64,000 bases of DNA, taken from assembly GCA_035765515.1 (NCBI GenBank), contig DASTXN010000157.1, positions 1-64,000 of the forward strand, given 5' to 3'. Origin of the DNA: DASRSS01 sp035765515 (GTDB lineage Bacteria > Actinomycetota > Actinomycetes > Mycobacteriales > Jatrophihabitantaceae). Both the position numbers and the translations under genes were made by a program. Numbering within the stretch: position 1 is the stretch's first letter; the number at the start of each line of letters is the position of its first letter. Below, one piece after another: positions 7,698 to 16,315 of the stretch. The notes beneath the pieces were generated by a model. It had not been told where the DNA came from, made no database searches, and was given only the letters and a program-made list of their open reading frames with translations.

Positions 7698-8494
7698 CCA
7701 CACCGACCGACCTTGCCCCAGCCGGCGCCCCGTGCTGGATCGACCTGCTGACCGCGGACGCCGAAAGCAGCCGCGCGTTCTACTGCGCCCTGTTCGACTG
7801 GACCGCCGGTGAGGCGTCCGAGGAGTTCGGCGGGTACTTCATGTTCTTCCGCGACGGCGAGCCGGTCGCCGGTGCGATGCCGGCTCAGCCGGGCGCCGAC
7901 GTGATGAACCGGTGGGGCATCTACCTGCACGTCGACGACGCACGCAAGACCGTCGACTCAGCGGTGGCCGCGGGCGCGCAGCTGCGCGAGCCGGCCGTCG
8001 ATATCGCCGATCTCGGCACCTCCGCGGTGATCGATGATCCCGGCGGCGCCCACATCGGCCTGTGGCAGGTGAACACGTTCCCCGGCTTCGGCAGCGTTCG
8101 CGCGCAGCCGGGTGCGGCTGCCTGGGCCGAGCTGCACACCCGCAACTACGAAGAGGCGATCGCGTTCTACCGCGCCGTCTTCGGCTGGGATGTGCACACC
8201 GCCGCCGACACGCCGGAGTTCCGGTACAGCACGCTCGGCCCGGCCGACAACGCGTACGGCGGGATCATGGACGCGTCGGCGTTCCTGCCGCCGGATGCGC
8301 CCGCAATGTGGTCGGTCTACTTCGGCGCCGGCGAGGTGGACGCCCGGCTGCAGCGCGCGGTCGAGCTCGGCGGGTCCGTGATCACGCCGGCCGAGGACAC
8401 CCCGTACGGCCGGCTGGCGACGGCCGTAGATCCGGCCGGTGCGCAGTTCAAGCTGATCGGCCGGACGGCGGCGCAACAGCAAGCCGGCAATTAG
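7694..8494 (+). CDS. Double-VOC protein, CFP30B/TB27.3-like
   Basis: A 266-residue protein with two vicinal-oxygen-chelate domains (about 12-125 and 133-258). Each has the FY..LF.W opening (SRAFYCALFDW, AIAFYRAVFGW) and the closing DP.GA....W/L strand. Layout and sequence resemble mycobacterial CFP30B (TB27.3), a glyoxalase-like protein of unsettled function. Last gene of the coupled TIGR03086/DHFR-like/VOC set, and its stop overlaps that of the convergent sigma factor. Confidence 0.9.
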   Translation: MTTPTDLAPAGAPCWIDLLTADAESSRAFYCALFDWTAGEASEEFGGYFMFFRDGEPVAGAMPAQPGADVMNRWGIYLHVDDARKTVDSAVAAGAQLREPAVDIADLGTSAVIDDPGGAHIGLWQVNTFPGFGSVRAQPGAAAWAELHTRNYEEAIAFYRAVFGWDVHTAADTPEFRYSTLGPADNAYGGIMDASAFLPPDAPAMWSVYFGAGEVDARLQRAVELGGSVITPAEDTPYGRLATAVDPAGAQFKLIGRTAAQQQAGN

Positions 8495-9465
8495 TCCGGC
8501 AGGTGGGCGGGCAACCCGAACTGCGCGAACAGCTCACCGGGCTGCCCGGTCATGTCCAGGAAGGTGTGGATCTCGGCGATCCGCCCGTCCACGACGTCGA
8601 GCACGTGGATCCCCCACGGCGCGAACCCGCCGCCCGGGTCGCTGCGGTACTGGGCGGCGGCCGGGCAGCCGTTGACGGAAAGCGGAAGCAGCCGCGACCC
8701 GTTGCAGTCCGAGCCGACGCCGAGCATCCAGGTCCGGATGTCGGCGGCGCCGCGCAGCCACATGGCGAACGGCGGCATCGATTGGATCGCGTCCTCGTGC
8801 AGCAGGCTGACGAATTCGTCGATGTCGTACCGCTCAAAGGCGTCGACGTAGCGCGCGAGCAGCGCGCCGCTGTCCTGGTCCAGGGCCGGCTGGTCGCCGG
8901 AGGGCGCCTCGGCGAGTGCAGCCCGCGCGCGCTGCAGGGCGCTGTTCACGGCGGCGACGGACGTGTCCAGCAGGCCGGCTACCTCGCTCGCCTGCCAGCG
9001 CAGCACCTCGCACAGGATCAGCACCGCGCGCTGCTTCGGCGGCAGGTGCTGCAGCGCCGCGACGAACGCGAGCCGGACGCTCTCGCGCAGCTCGGCGAGC
9101 TCGGCCGGATCCGCCTCGGCCGGCAGCACGCGCTCGTCCGCGATCGGCGAGACCCAGGAGCCTTCGGGAAGCATCCCGGTCAGCGAGGACTCCAGCGGCG
9201 GCATGGCCGGCCCCAGCTCGATCGGCAGGGCCCGCCGGGTGCGTCCGCGCAGCATGTCGAGGCAGACGTTGGTGGCGATGCGGTACAGCCAGGAGCGCAG
9301 GCTGGCACGCCCCTCGAACTGTTCGCTCTTGCGCCATGCGCGGACCATGGTCTCCTGCACCGCGTCCTCGGCGTCGAACGCGGATCCCAGCATTCGGTAG
9401 CAGTAGCCGGTCAGCTCGCGCCGGTAGGTTTCCGGCTCCGTGGCCAGCGGCGCTTCCATCACCAT
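8491..9465 (-). CDS. ECF sigma factor with C-terminal SnoaL-like domain (SigG type)
   Basis: A 324-residue sigma-70 family protein. Region 2 (residues 12-75, YCYRMLGSAFDAEDAVQETM) and region 4 (about 150-200, LPPKQRAVLILCEVLRWQA) are intact; the C-terminal 120 residues form an NTF2/SnoaL-like domain (LLARYVDAFERYDIDEFVSL) of the kind that replaces a separate anti-sigma factor. The arrangement matches M. tuberculosis SigG and related long ECF proteins. No anti-sigma gene is adjacent. Convergent with the VOC gene, with a four-base stop overlap; DHFR-like and VOC genes beside such sigma factors may be targets, though that is inferred. Confidence 0.92.
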   Translation of the reverse strand: MVMEAPLATEPETYRRELTGYCYRMLGSAFDAEDAVQETMVRAWRKSEQFEGRASLRSWLYRIATNVCLDMLRGRTRRALPIELGPAMPPLESSLTGMLPEGSWVSPIADERVLPAEADPAELAELRESVRLAFVAALQHLPPKQRAVLILCEVLRWQASEVAGLLDTSVAAVNSALQRARAALAEAPSGDQPALDQDSGALLARYVDAFERYDIDEFVSLLHEDAIQSMPPFAMWLRGAADIRTWMLGVGSDCNGSRLLPLSVNGCPAAAQYRSDPGGGFAPWGIHVLDVVDGRIAEIHTFLDMTGQPGELFAQFGLPAHLPD

Positions 9466-9504
9466 CCGGCGATCGTACGCAGCACCTGCGACAACGAGAC
9501 AGCG

Positions 9505-10680
9505 TTAGTTCCGCTCCACCGGCGAGAAGTGGATCGCCGAGAGGGCACCGACCAGGATCGCCGGGAAGACCAGTGTGGCCCAGCGCAATCCGCACGCGTC
9601 GCTGAGCAGGCCGAGCAGCGGTGGGCAGCTGAGCATCGCCAGCCCCTGCCCGGCCGCGGAACGCGCCGAGGCAAGATGCGTTGCGCCGGGGGCGGATGTG
9701 ATCAGGCGGGCCAACGCGATCGGATAGTGGACGGACATCGCGATCCCCATGATGATGACGCCGATCACCGCGAGAGCCGGGACGGACGTTGCCCAGAGCA
9801 GCGCGAAGCCGGCGAACGCGAGCAGGACGGCCGCGATGAGGAATCGGTCCAGGTTTCCGTGCAGCGGCAGCCCTCCCGCGAGCAGTCGACCGGCGGCCAT
9901 GCCCGCGAGCAGTACGGACACCAACGCGGTGCCGACGGCCGTGCGCAGACCGTCGTTGAGCCTGAGCAGGTCCGGCAGCCAGAGCACGATCGTGAACTCT
10001 GCGCTGGCCAGCAGCGTCCCGCAGGTCCACGCGACCCAGCTGCGGCGGCTGAATCGCTCGCCCACCGCGCCAGGTTCCGCCGTCGCGGTTTCGTGCGTGG
10101 AAGTCGTCCGCCCGCGAGCCGCGAGGTACGCGACCGCGGCCGCGACGGGGACGACGAGCAACCCACCACGCCAGCTGAGCCCGATCAGCACCCCGAGCGC
10201 GATCACGAACGGCGCGAGCATGCCGAACAGTTCACCGAACCCGCTCGCTTCACTCAGCCCGCGAGGCCCGTCCCGATCGGAAATCAGCGACTGCACACTG
10301 CTCAGCGCGACGGCCACGGATACGCCAATCATTGCCATGCCCAGCAAGGTGATCGGCAGATCCGGACCGACGGTCAGTACGGCGATCCCAGCACAAGCCG
10401 CCGCGATCGCGAGCCACGATTCGCGCTCGCGCGGCAACAGCGAGCCGAGCCGTGAGGCGATCAGCCCGCCGAGCAGGATTCCCAGGCCCATCGCGGCGCT
10501 GTACAGCCCGACGGTCGCGTCCGAGAGGCCGCGTTCGACACCGAGCAGCACCGCGGCAGGCGCGTAGCCATCGATGAGATAGGTGCAGATAGCGTTGCGC
10601 GAGTACAACGACCAACTGCGCCGGGACGCGCGACCTAAGTGCGGCGGCGCTTCGAGCGCGGCCGCGGGTTCGTTCAGCAC
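9505..10680 (-). CDS. MFS transporter
   Basis: A 391-residue, 12-helix major facilitator of the CynX/sugar-phosphate-permease-like type, in the inner membrane. The N-half loop motif is recognisable (GLIASRLGSLLPRERES). The GTG start follows the stop codon of the ABC ATPase gene without a single spare base, so it is the last gene of the amino acid ABC operon. It might export a related amino acid or a metabolite, giving the operon both import and export. Substrate cannot be predicted. Confidence 0.85.
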   Translation of the reverse strand: MLNEPAAALEAPPHLGRASRRSWSLYSRNAICTYLIDGYAPAAVLLGVERGLSDATVGLYSAAMGLGILLGGLIASRLGSLLPRERESWLAIAAACAGIAVLTVGPDLPITLLGMAMIGVSVAVALSSVQSLISDRDGPRGLSEASGFGELFGMLAPFVIALGVLIGLSWRGGLLVVPVAAAVAYLAARGRTTSTHETATAEPGAVGERFSRRSWVAWTCGTLLASAEFTIVLWLPDLLRLNDGLRTAVGTALVSVLLAGMAAGRLLAGGLPLHGNLDRFLIAAVLLAFAGFALLWATSVPALAVIGVIIMGIAMSVHYPIALARLITSAPGATHLASARSAAGQGLAMLSCPPLLGLLSDACGLRWATLVFPAILVGALSAIHFSPVERN

Positions 10681-11466
10681 CTAGAGGACCTTGGACAGGA
10701 ACGCCTTCGTGCGTTGCTGCTGCGGGTTGGCCAGCACCTCGCGCGGATCGCCGGACTCGACGACGACGCCCTCGTCCATGAAGACGAGCTCATCGCCGAC
10801 CTCGCGCGCGAAACCCATCTCGTGCGTGACGACGACCATCGTCATGCCACCCCGAGCGAGCTCGCGCATCACGTCGAGCACCTCGCCGACCAGTTCCGGG
10901 TCGAGGGCCGAGGTCGGCTCGTCGAACAACATCAGCTTCGGATCCATCGCGAGCGCGCGGGCGATTGCGATCCGCTGCTGCTGACCGCCGGAGAGTTGCG
11001 CGGGATACGCGGATTCCTTGTCGGCGAGACCGACCTGGCGCAGCAACGCGCGCGCCTTCTCGATCGCCTCGTCCTTCGGCATCTTCCTGACCGTCAACGG
11101 CGCGCGAATGATGTTGCCCAGCACCGTCATGTGCGGGAACAGGTTGAAGTGCTGGAACACCATGCCGATGTGCCGCCGCTGCTTGGCCGCCTCCCGCGGG
11201 TGCAGTTCGTGCAGCTTGCCGTTGCGCTCGGCGTAGCCAACCAGCGTGCCGTCGACGTACAACCGTCCGGCGGACACCTGCTCCAGGTGGTTGATGCAGC
11301 GCAGAAACGTGGTCTTGCCGGACCCGGACGGACCGACCAGGCAGGTGACCTGTCCCGGCTGCACGGTGAGGTCGATGCCGCGCAACACGGTAAGGGCGCC
11401 GAATCGCTTGTGCACGTTGACGGCTCGGACGACCGGCTCAGTCGCAGTGCTGGTCGCCGCACTCAT
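10681..11466 (-). CDS. Polar amino acid ABC transporter ATP-binding protein
   Basis: A 261-residue ATPase of the GlnQ/HisP family. Walker A GPSGSGKTT, Q-loop in MVFQHFNLFPHMTVL, signature LSGGQQQR and Walker B LMLFDEPTSALDPE are all intact, followed by the switch His in VVVTHEMGF. The ATG overlaps the permease stop (ATGA). It powers import of a polar amino acid or opine-like compound together with the permease and lipoprotein upstream. Confidence 0.95.
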   Translation of the reverse strand: MSAATSTATEPVVRAVNVHKRFGALTVLRGIDLTVQPGQVTCLVGPSGSGKTTFLRCINHLEQVSAGRLYVDGTLVGYAERNGKLHELHPREAAKQRRHIGMVFQHFNLFPHMTVLGNIIRAPLTVRKMPKDEAIEKARALLRQVGLADKESAYPAQLSGGQQQRIAIARALAMDPKLMLFDEPTSALDPELVGEVLDVMRELARGGMTMVVVTHEMGFAREVGDELVFMDEGVVVESGDPREVLANPQQQRTKAFLSKVL

Positions 11467-12428
11467 CGGGCACCCCTGTCACTGGCGCTTTCCATCTTGG
11501 CCGCGGCGAGCGCGCGCAACTGCCGCGCCGACATGGTCCGGCTCGCACCGCGGGCGAAGTGCCGCTCCAGGTAGAACTGCGCGACCATAAGCACGGACGT
11601 GAAGAACAGATACCAGGTGCAAGCGATGAGCAGCATGGGGATCGGGTTGAACGTCTCCGAGGACAGGTCGCGGGTGCGGCTGTACAGCTCGAAGCTGTAC
11701 GGCACCGCCGTCACGAGCGACGTGGTCTTGAGCATCGAGATCAGCTCGTTGCCGGTCGGGGGGATGATCACGCGCATCGCCTGCGGTAGCACGATCTGGC
11801 GCATGGTCTCGCCCCAGGACATGCCGAGTGCCTTCGCCGCCTCGTACTGGCCCTCGTTCACGCTGGAGATGCCTGCCCGGACGATCTCGGCCATGTACGC
11901 CGCCTCGTTGAGCGACAGGCCGATGACCGCGAGCCAGAATGCGGTGAAGAACGTGCCGGTCTGGATGTGCGCGAACTGGTGGTAGTACGGGATGCCGATG
12001 TCCACCTGTTTGTAGATAACTGCGAGCAGCCCCCAGAACACCAGTTGGACGTACACGGGCGTACCACGGAAGAACCACAGGAATGCCCAGCTCACGGACT
12101 TGAGTACCCGGTTGCGTGACAGCCGCATCACCGCGAGCAGGCCGCCGAGAATCACGGCGAACAGCATCGACAGCGCAGTGAGCAGCAGCGTGATCATCGC
12201 CGCCTGGCTCACCCGCTTGTCGAACAGGTACTGCCCGTAGGTGCGCCAGTCGTACGCGTCGTTCGTCGCCGCCCCGATCAGGAACAGCACGAGCAACGCG
12301 ACGAGGACCGCGGCGCTCGCCCACTCCCCCGGATGCCGCAGCGGGATCGCCTTGATGTAGTCGGGCGAATCCCGCCGCGACTCCGCGGCGGCGTCGGGCT
12401 TGTGCCGGCTCAGTTCCGTCGGGCTCAT
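11463..12428 (-). CDS. Polar amino acid ABC transporter permease
   Basis: A 321-residue HisM/GlnP-type permease. The ATG at 12428 is preferred because it starts two bases after the binding-protein stop; an in-frame upstream start would lie inside that gene. A hydrophilic N-terminal tail of about 40 residues precedes the membrane helices. The EAA loop that docks on the ATPase is YEAAKALGMSWGETMRQI followed by VLPQA. The single permease gene suggests a homodimeric channel. Confidence 0.93.
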   Translation of the reverse strand: MSPTELSRHKPDAAAESRRDSPDYIKAIPLRHPGEWASAAVLVALLVLFLIGAATNDAYDWRTYGQYLFDKRVSQAAMITLLLTALSMLFAVILGGLLAVMRLSRNRVLKSVSWAFLWFFRGTPVYVQLVFWGLLAVIYKQVDIGIPYYHQFAHIQTGTFFTAFWLAVIGLSLNEAAYMAEIVRAGISSVNEGQYEAAKALGMSWGETMRQIVLPQAMRVIIPPTGNELISMLKTTSLVTAVPYSFELYSRTRDLSSETFNPIPMLLIACTWYLFFTSVLMVAQFYLERHFARGASRTMSARQLRALAAAKMESASDRGAR

Positions 12429-12429
12429 G

Positions 12430-13365
12430 TCAGCCGGCGGATGCGGCGTTGATCTGCGCAGTCGTGATCGCACCGGCCTGAACGCCCCACTTCGTCAGGA
12501 TCTGCTTGTAGGTCCCGTCGTCGATCATGGACTGGATCGCCTTCTGCAGCGCTTCCTTCAGCGTGCCCGCGTCCTTGGACATCAACACACCGTATGGCGC
12601 GGCCTGGTACACGTCGCCGGCCAACTGCAGCTTGCCGTTCGTCTTCTCAACCGCGTAACCGGTCACCGGCGAGTCGGCGTCCATCGCGTCGGCCTTGCCC
12701 AGGACGACGGACTCGGTGGTGAGGTCCTGCGTCTGGTACGTCAGCATCTTGATCGGCTTCTTGCCGTCCGCGACGCACTGCTTGGAGAGGTCCGGGATGT
12801 CGTGGAGAGCCTCATCAGTGCCCACGCCGGTCGCGACCGTGAGGCCACACGGGTTCGCCGAGTTCACGCTTGTTCCCTTGCGCGCGGCCCATTGATAGCC
12901 GGCCGAGAAGTAGGTGACGAAGTCGACCTGCTTCTCGCGCTCGGCGTTGTCAGTGAACGACGAGACGCCGACGTTGTACCGGCCGCCCTTCACGCTCGGC
13001 AGGATGTTGTCGAACGTCGCCTGCTGGAAGTCCGCGGTGAGCCCGAGCCGCTTCGCGACGGCGTCGAAGAGGTCGACGTCCCAGCCGGTGATCTTGCCGG
13101 ATGAATCCCGGTACTCGTTCGGCGCGTACGTGGGGTCGACGCCGATGGTGAGCTTGCCGCTGCTCTTGATGTCCGCGGGCAGCAGCGCTGCGGCCGCAGC
13201 ATCGACGGTCGTGTTCGCCGCTGCCGACGAGGTCGAGCCGGCATTGGACGTCGAGTTCGCGTTCGAGTTCGAGTCCGACGACGGCCCGTTCGAGGCACAG
13301 CCGGTGATCGTCAAGGCAGCAGCGGTCAGCAGGGCGCTCATGATTGCGGCGGGACGCTTGTTCAC
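12430..13365 (-). CDS. Amino acid ABC transporter substrate-binding lipoprotein
   Basis: A 311-residue SBP_bac_3 family protein. The signal peptide ends in a lipobox (ALTITGC, Cys23), followed by a Ser/Asn/Ala-rich spacer (residues 25-55) and the binding domain (SGKLTIGVDPTYAPNEYRD and later GWDVDLFDAVAKRLG). It captures the ligand outside the membrane. First gene of the ABC-MFS operon. The 118-bp gap upstream, which must hold its promoter, showed no convincing operator. Position next to the sugar/FAD-oxidase operon raises the possibility of a glycated or opine-type substrate (inference). Confidence 0.93.
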   Translation of the reverse strand: MNKRPAAIMSALLTAAALTITGCASNGPSSDSNSNANSTSNAGSTSSAAANTTVDAAAAALLPADIKSSGKLTIGVDPTYAPNEYRDSSGKITGWDVDLFDAVAKRLGLTADFQQATFDNILPSVKGGRYNVGVSSFTDNAEREKQVDFVTYFSAGYQWAARKGTSVNSANPCGLTVATGVGTDEALHDIPDLSKQCVADGKKPIKMLTYQTQDLTTESVVLGKADAMDADSPVTGYAVEKTNGKLQLAGDVYQAAPYGVLMSKDAGTLKEALQKAIQSMIDDGTYKQILTKWGVQAGAITTAQINAASAG

Positions 13366-13483
13366 TCTCGGGACCTCCGGGGTCGATAGCCAGACAGCGT
13401 ATGGCGGAGTGAAGCACGATCAATCGGAATCAGACAAGCCGTTTCGAAGAAGTCTGCGACCGCCGTTACCTAACCGAGACCTA

Positions 13484-14284
13484 CTAGGCCAGCACGACGC
13501 GCGGGCCGGCCGCCCGCAATTGCGCGACGAGTTCCTCGTCGGCGGCCGCCTCGGTGATCAGTACGTCAATGTCGGAGGCGGCGCCGTACCGCCACAGGGC
13601 GACCGCGCCGAGCTTGGAGCTGTCCGCGAGCAGCACCCGCTTGTCCGCGATACCCAGCGTCGCCCGTTTAACGGCCGCTTCCGCCGAGTCAGGCGTGGTC
13701 AGGCCGCGGTGCACGCTGATGCCGTTCGTGCCCAGGAACGCGACGTCGACGACGATCTCGCTCAGGCTGCGCAACGCGAAGCTGTCCACCTCGGCGAGGG
13801 TCACGTCGCGCACCCGGCCGCCAAGCGTGATCACGGTGAAGTTCGGTTTGGCCGCTAGCAGGAGGGCGATCGGCAGCGAATTCGTGATGATGACGAGGCG
13901 TCGGTCCTCGGGGAGCAACTCGGCCAGGTAGTGGGTGGTCGAACCGGATTCAAGGTAGATCGCTCCGCTGTCGGGCAGTTCAGCCAGGCCCGCGCGCGCG
14001 ATTGCTCGCTTGGCGTCGGCATGGTCGATGCGGTCCGCGATCGCGGTCTCCATGGCGACCCGCTCGACCGGCAACGCGCCCCCGTGCACGCGGCGGACCA
14101 GCCCGGCCCTGGCGAGCACCGCAAGGTCCTTGCGAACGGTCTCCGGTGTCACCTGCAACTCGTCGGCGACCGCTTTGACATCAAGGCGGCCGTCCGCGCG
14201 GGCCCGCGACAGCAGCAGCTGCTGGCGCTCGGTCGCGTACAGCCGGGTGGTTCCGGCGGAGTCCGTCGTCACAGCCGAAACCAT
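13484..14284 (-). CDS. DeoR/GlpR-family transcriptional regulator
   Basis: A 266-residue repressor. The N-terminal winged HTH is at residues 38-66 (LQVTPETVRKDLAVLARAG), with the family hallmark VRRVHGGA at 63-70; the C-terminal sensor domain binds sugar phosphates (ESGSTTHYLAE, FLGTNGI, ADSSKLG). The ATG at 14284 is chosen; the frame stays open to a TTG at 14296. It diverges from the sugar operon, and an inverted repeat lies between them (14292-14349), so it probably represses that operon until a phosphorylated ketose accumulates. Confidence 0.93.
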   Translation of the reverse strand: MVSAVTTDSAGTTRLYATERQQLLLSRARADGRLDVKAVADELQVTPETVRKDLAVLARAGLVRRVHGGALPVERVAMETAIADRIDHADAKRAIARAGLAELPDSGAIYLESGSTTHYLAELLPEDRRLVIITNSLPIALLLAAKPNFTVITLGGRVRDVTLAEVDSFALRSLSEIVVDVAFLGTNGISVHRGLTTPDSAEAAVKRATLGIADKRVLLADSSKLGAVALWRYGAASDIDVLITEAAADEELVAQLRAAGPRVVLA

Positions 14285-14291
14285 AGCGTGC

Positions 14292-14349
14292 GGCAAAACA
14301 GATCCAACGCGTTTCGTTTTGATTTCGCTTGACTAGTTCTGTTTCGCCA
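14292..14349. promoter_or_regulatory. Candidate DeoR operator (inverted repeat)
   Basis: GGCAAAACAGA (14292-14302) and TCTGTTTCGCC (14339-14349) are inverted copies differing at one base, separated by 36 bp; AT-rich GTTTCGTTTTGATTTCG lies between. The arrangement sits exactly in the DeoR/epimerase divergent promoter. Two-site operators with looping are common for DeoR-type repressors. Binding is inferred. Confidence 0.55.
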
Positions 14350-14447
14350 TGCTTGGCTGCTCGCACCCGCGTGCTTCCCTCGCGCCACCGGGGTGCAACG
14401 GCAACGCGAACGTCGAAACGACGATGTCCGACAGGAGGCAGGCGGCG

Positions 14448-15320
14448 ATGGCGAACCGGCTCGGGGTCCATTCTTTGGTGTGGGCCGGTACTTGGTCGGT
14501 CGAGGACGCCCGCCGCGCTGTCACGCTCACGCGAGCGGCGGGCTTCGACGTCCTCGAGCTCGCCCTGTCCGACCCCGCGTGCATCGACACCGCCGCGACC
14601 CGCGCCCTGCTGACCGAGTTCAACATCGCCGCCACGGGCTCGCTCGCGCTGCCGATGGAGTACGACGTCTCGTCCGAGGACCTGGACGCGGTCCGCCGGG
14701 GCGAGGGGCTCCTGCTTGCCGCGCTCACCACCATGCACGCGCTCGGGGCGGACTCGCTCTACGGGGTGCTCTACTCCGCCCTAGGCAAGTACGCGCAACC
14801 GTGCACGAGTGCTGGTCGACGCAACGCCGTCGGAGTCGTGCGCAGCGTCGCCGACGCCGCAGCCGAGCGCGACATGCGGCTCGGGCTGGAGGTCGTGAAC
14901 CGCTACGAAACGAACGTCTTCAACACCGTCGCGGACGCACTGCGATTCGTCGACGAGGTGGGGCGGGACAACGTACGACTGCACTTGGACACCTACCACA
15001 TGAATATCGAGGAACGCGGTCTGGCAGATCCGGTGCGCACGGCCGGCGACCGCATCGGCTACGTCCACGTCGGTGAGAGCCACCGCGGCTACCTCGGCAC
15101 CGGGACCGTCGACTTCGATGCGTTCTTCGGCGCGCTGGCCGGCGTCGGATACAACGGCGACATCACCTTCGAATCGTTCTCCTCCGCCGTCGTCGAGCCG
15201 CGGTTGTCGTCCACGCTGGCGGTGTGGCGCAACCTCTGGGACGACGCCGAAGACCTGGCGAGGCATGCCCGCGCATTCATCGGCGACCGGATCGCAGCGG
15301 CGCAGGTGCTCGCGTCATGA
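14448..15320 (+). CDS. Ketose 3-epimerase (D-tagatose/D-psicose 3-epimerase family)
   Basis: A 290-residue TIM barrel of the sugar phosphate isomerase/epimerase superfamily. The metal tetrad is visible: Glu148 in LGLEVVNRYETN, Asp181 in LHLDTYHMNIEE, His207 in YVHVGES and Glu242 in ITFESFSS; the first two phrases are typical of ketose 3-epimerases. It interconverts free ketoses at C3 (for example fructose and allulose, or tagatose and sorbose). ATG 14448 is chosen because AGGAGG lies at 14433-14438, nine bases upstream. First gene of a coupled operon ending at 21307. Confidence 0.9.
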   Translation: MANRLGVHSLVWAGTWSVEDARRAVTLTRAAGFDVLELALSDPACIDTAATRALLTEFNIAATGSLALPMEYDVSSEDLDAVRRGEGLLLAALTTMHALGADSLYGVLYSALGKYAQPCTSAGRRNAVGVVRSVADAAAERDMRLGLEVVNRYETNVFNTVADALRFVDEVGRDNVRLHLDTYHMNIEERGLADPVRTAGDRIGYVHVGESHRGYLGTGTVDFDAFFGALAGVGYNGDITFESFSSAVVEPRLSSTLAVWRNLWDDAEDLARHARAFIGDRIAAAQVLAS

Positions 15321-16315
15321 CCACCGGCACGATCGCGCCCCGGATCCGGGTCGTGGGGCTCAATCCAGCGCTCGACCGCCTCCAGGTCATCGACGCGTTC
15401 ACCGCGCACGGCGTCAATCGCGCGCGGCAGGTAACCTCGCACCCCGGAGGGAAGGGGCTGATCGTGGCCCGTGTCATCCGGCGGCTGGGGCACCCGGTCA
15501 CGCTCTACGGCTTCCTCGGCGGCGCGATCGGCGAGCTGATCGCGAACGAGTGCCGGCAGCTCACCATCGACGATCGGCACGTACGCATCGCCGGCGAAAC
15601 CCGGATCAGCCCCATCATGGTCGAGAGCGGCACCGGCCGTACGACCGTGGTGAACGAGCCCGGACCGACGATCCATCCGGAGGAGCTGGCCGAACTGAAG
15701 GTTCAGCTGGAGCGCGACGTGCGCGCTGGCGACTACGTGATCTTGACCGGCAGCCTGCCTCCCGGCGTGCCTGCCGACTTCTATGCCGACGCGGTCAAGC
15801 GGGTGCAGGCGGCCGGCGCGTTCGCGCTCGTCGACACCAGCGGCGAAGCGCTCGCGCACGCGGTCGCCGCGGCACCGAGATTGTTGAAGGTGAGCGCACA
15901 CGAGTTCGTCGGCATCGCACCGAGCCTCGCCCCGGACGACGGCCCGGCATTGTTGACCGCGATGGGCACGATACGCAGCAAAGGCGTGCCTACCGTGATC
16001 GTCACCCTCGGCGGTGCCGGTTCCCTCGCCGTCGACGGTGAGCACGCCTACCGGATCCGCACGGGCGACATCACGACGGTGAACGCAACCGGCTCGGGCG
16101 ACGCGTTCCTCGCTGCACTCACGAGCACGCTGGCCTTCGGCACTGTCGATGGGGCGCACGGACTCGTCCCCGCGCTGCGCATGGCATCGGCGGCGGGCGC
16201 CGCCAACGCGATGCGCCTGGAACCGGACGTCGGCAGCCTGGACGACGTGCTCGCCCAGCTTCCGGGGGCGGCGGTGGACTTTCTGCCCGCGCCGGCCGGG
16301 CCGGACGCGCCGTGA
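15317..16315 (+). CDS. PfkB-family ketose-phosphate kinase (1-phosphofructokinase/LacC-like)
   Basis: A 332-residue ribokinase-fold kinase. The N-terminus VVGLNPALDR and HPGGKGLIVARVIRRLG is that of 1-phosphofructokinase and tagatose-6-phosphate kinase rather than ribokinase; the catalytic Asp262 lies in NATGSGDAF. It should add a second phosphate to a ketose phosphate, giving a bisphosphate for an aldolase encoded elsewhere. Starts inside the epimerase stop (ATGA) and ends inside the FGGY kinase start (GTGA). Confidence 0.9.
   Translation: MTTGTIAPRIRVVGLNPALDRLQVIDAFTAHGVNRARQVTSHPGGKGLIVARVIRRLGHPVTLYGFLGGAIGELIANECRQLTIDDRHVRIAGETRISPIMVESGTGRTTVVNEPGPTIHPEELAELKVQLERDVRAGDYVILTGSLPPGVPADFYADAVKRVQAAGAFALVDTSGEALAHAVAAAPRLLKVSAHEFVGIAPSLAPDDGPALLTAMGTIRSKGVPTVIVTLGGAGSLAVDGEHAYRIRTGDITTVNATGSGDAFLAALTSTLAFGTVDGAHGLVPALRMASAAGAANAMRLEPDVGSLDDVLAQLPGAAVDFLPAPAGPDAP

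Noticed and set aside
8062..10455. 797-codon open frame on the plus strand
   Set aside because: Runs antisense through the sigma factor and MFS genes and out of frame through the VOC gene; no recognisable protein.
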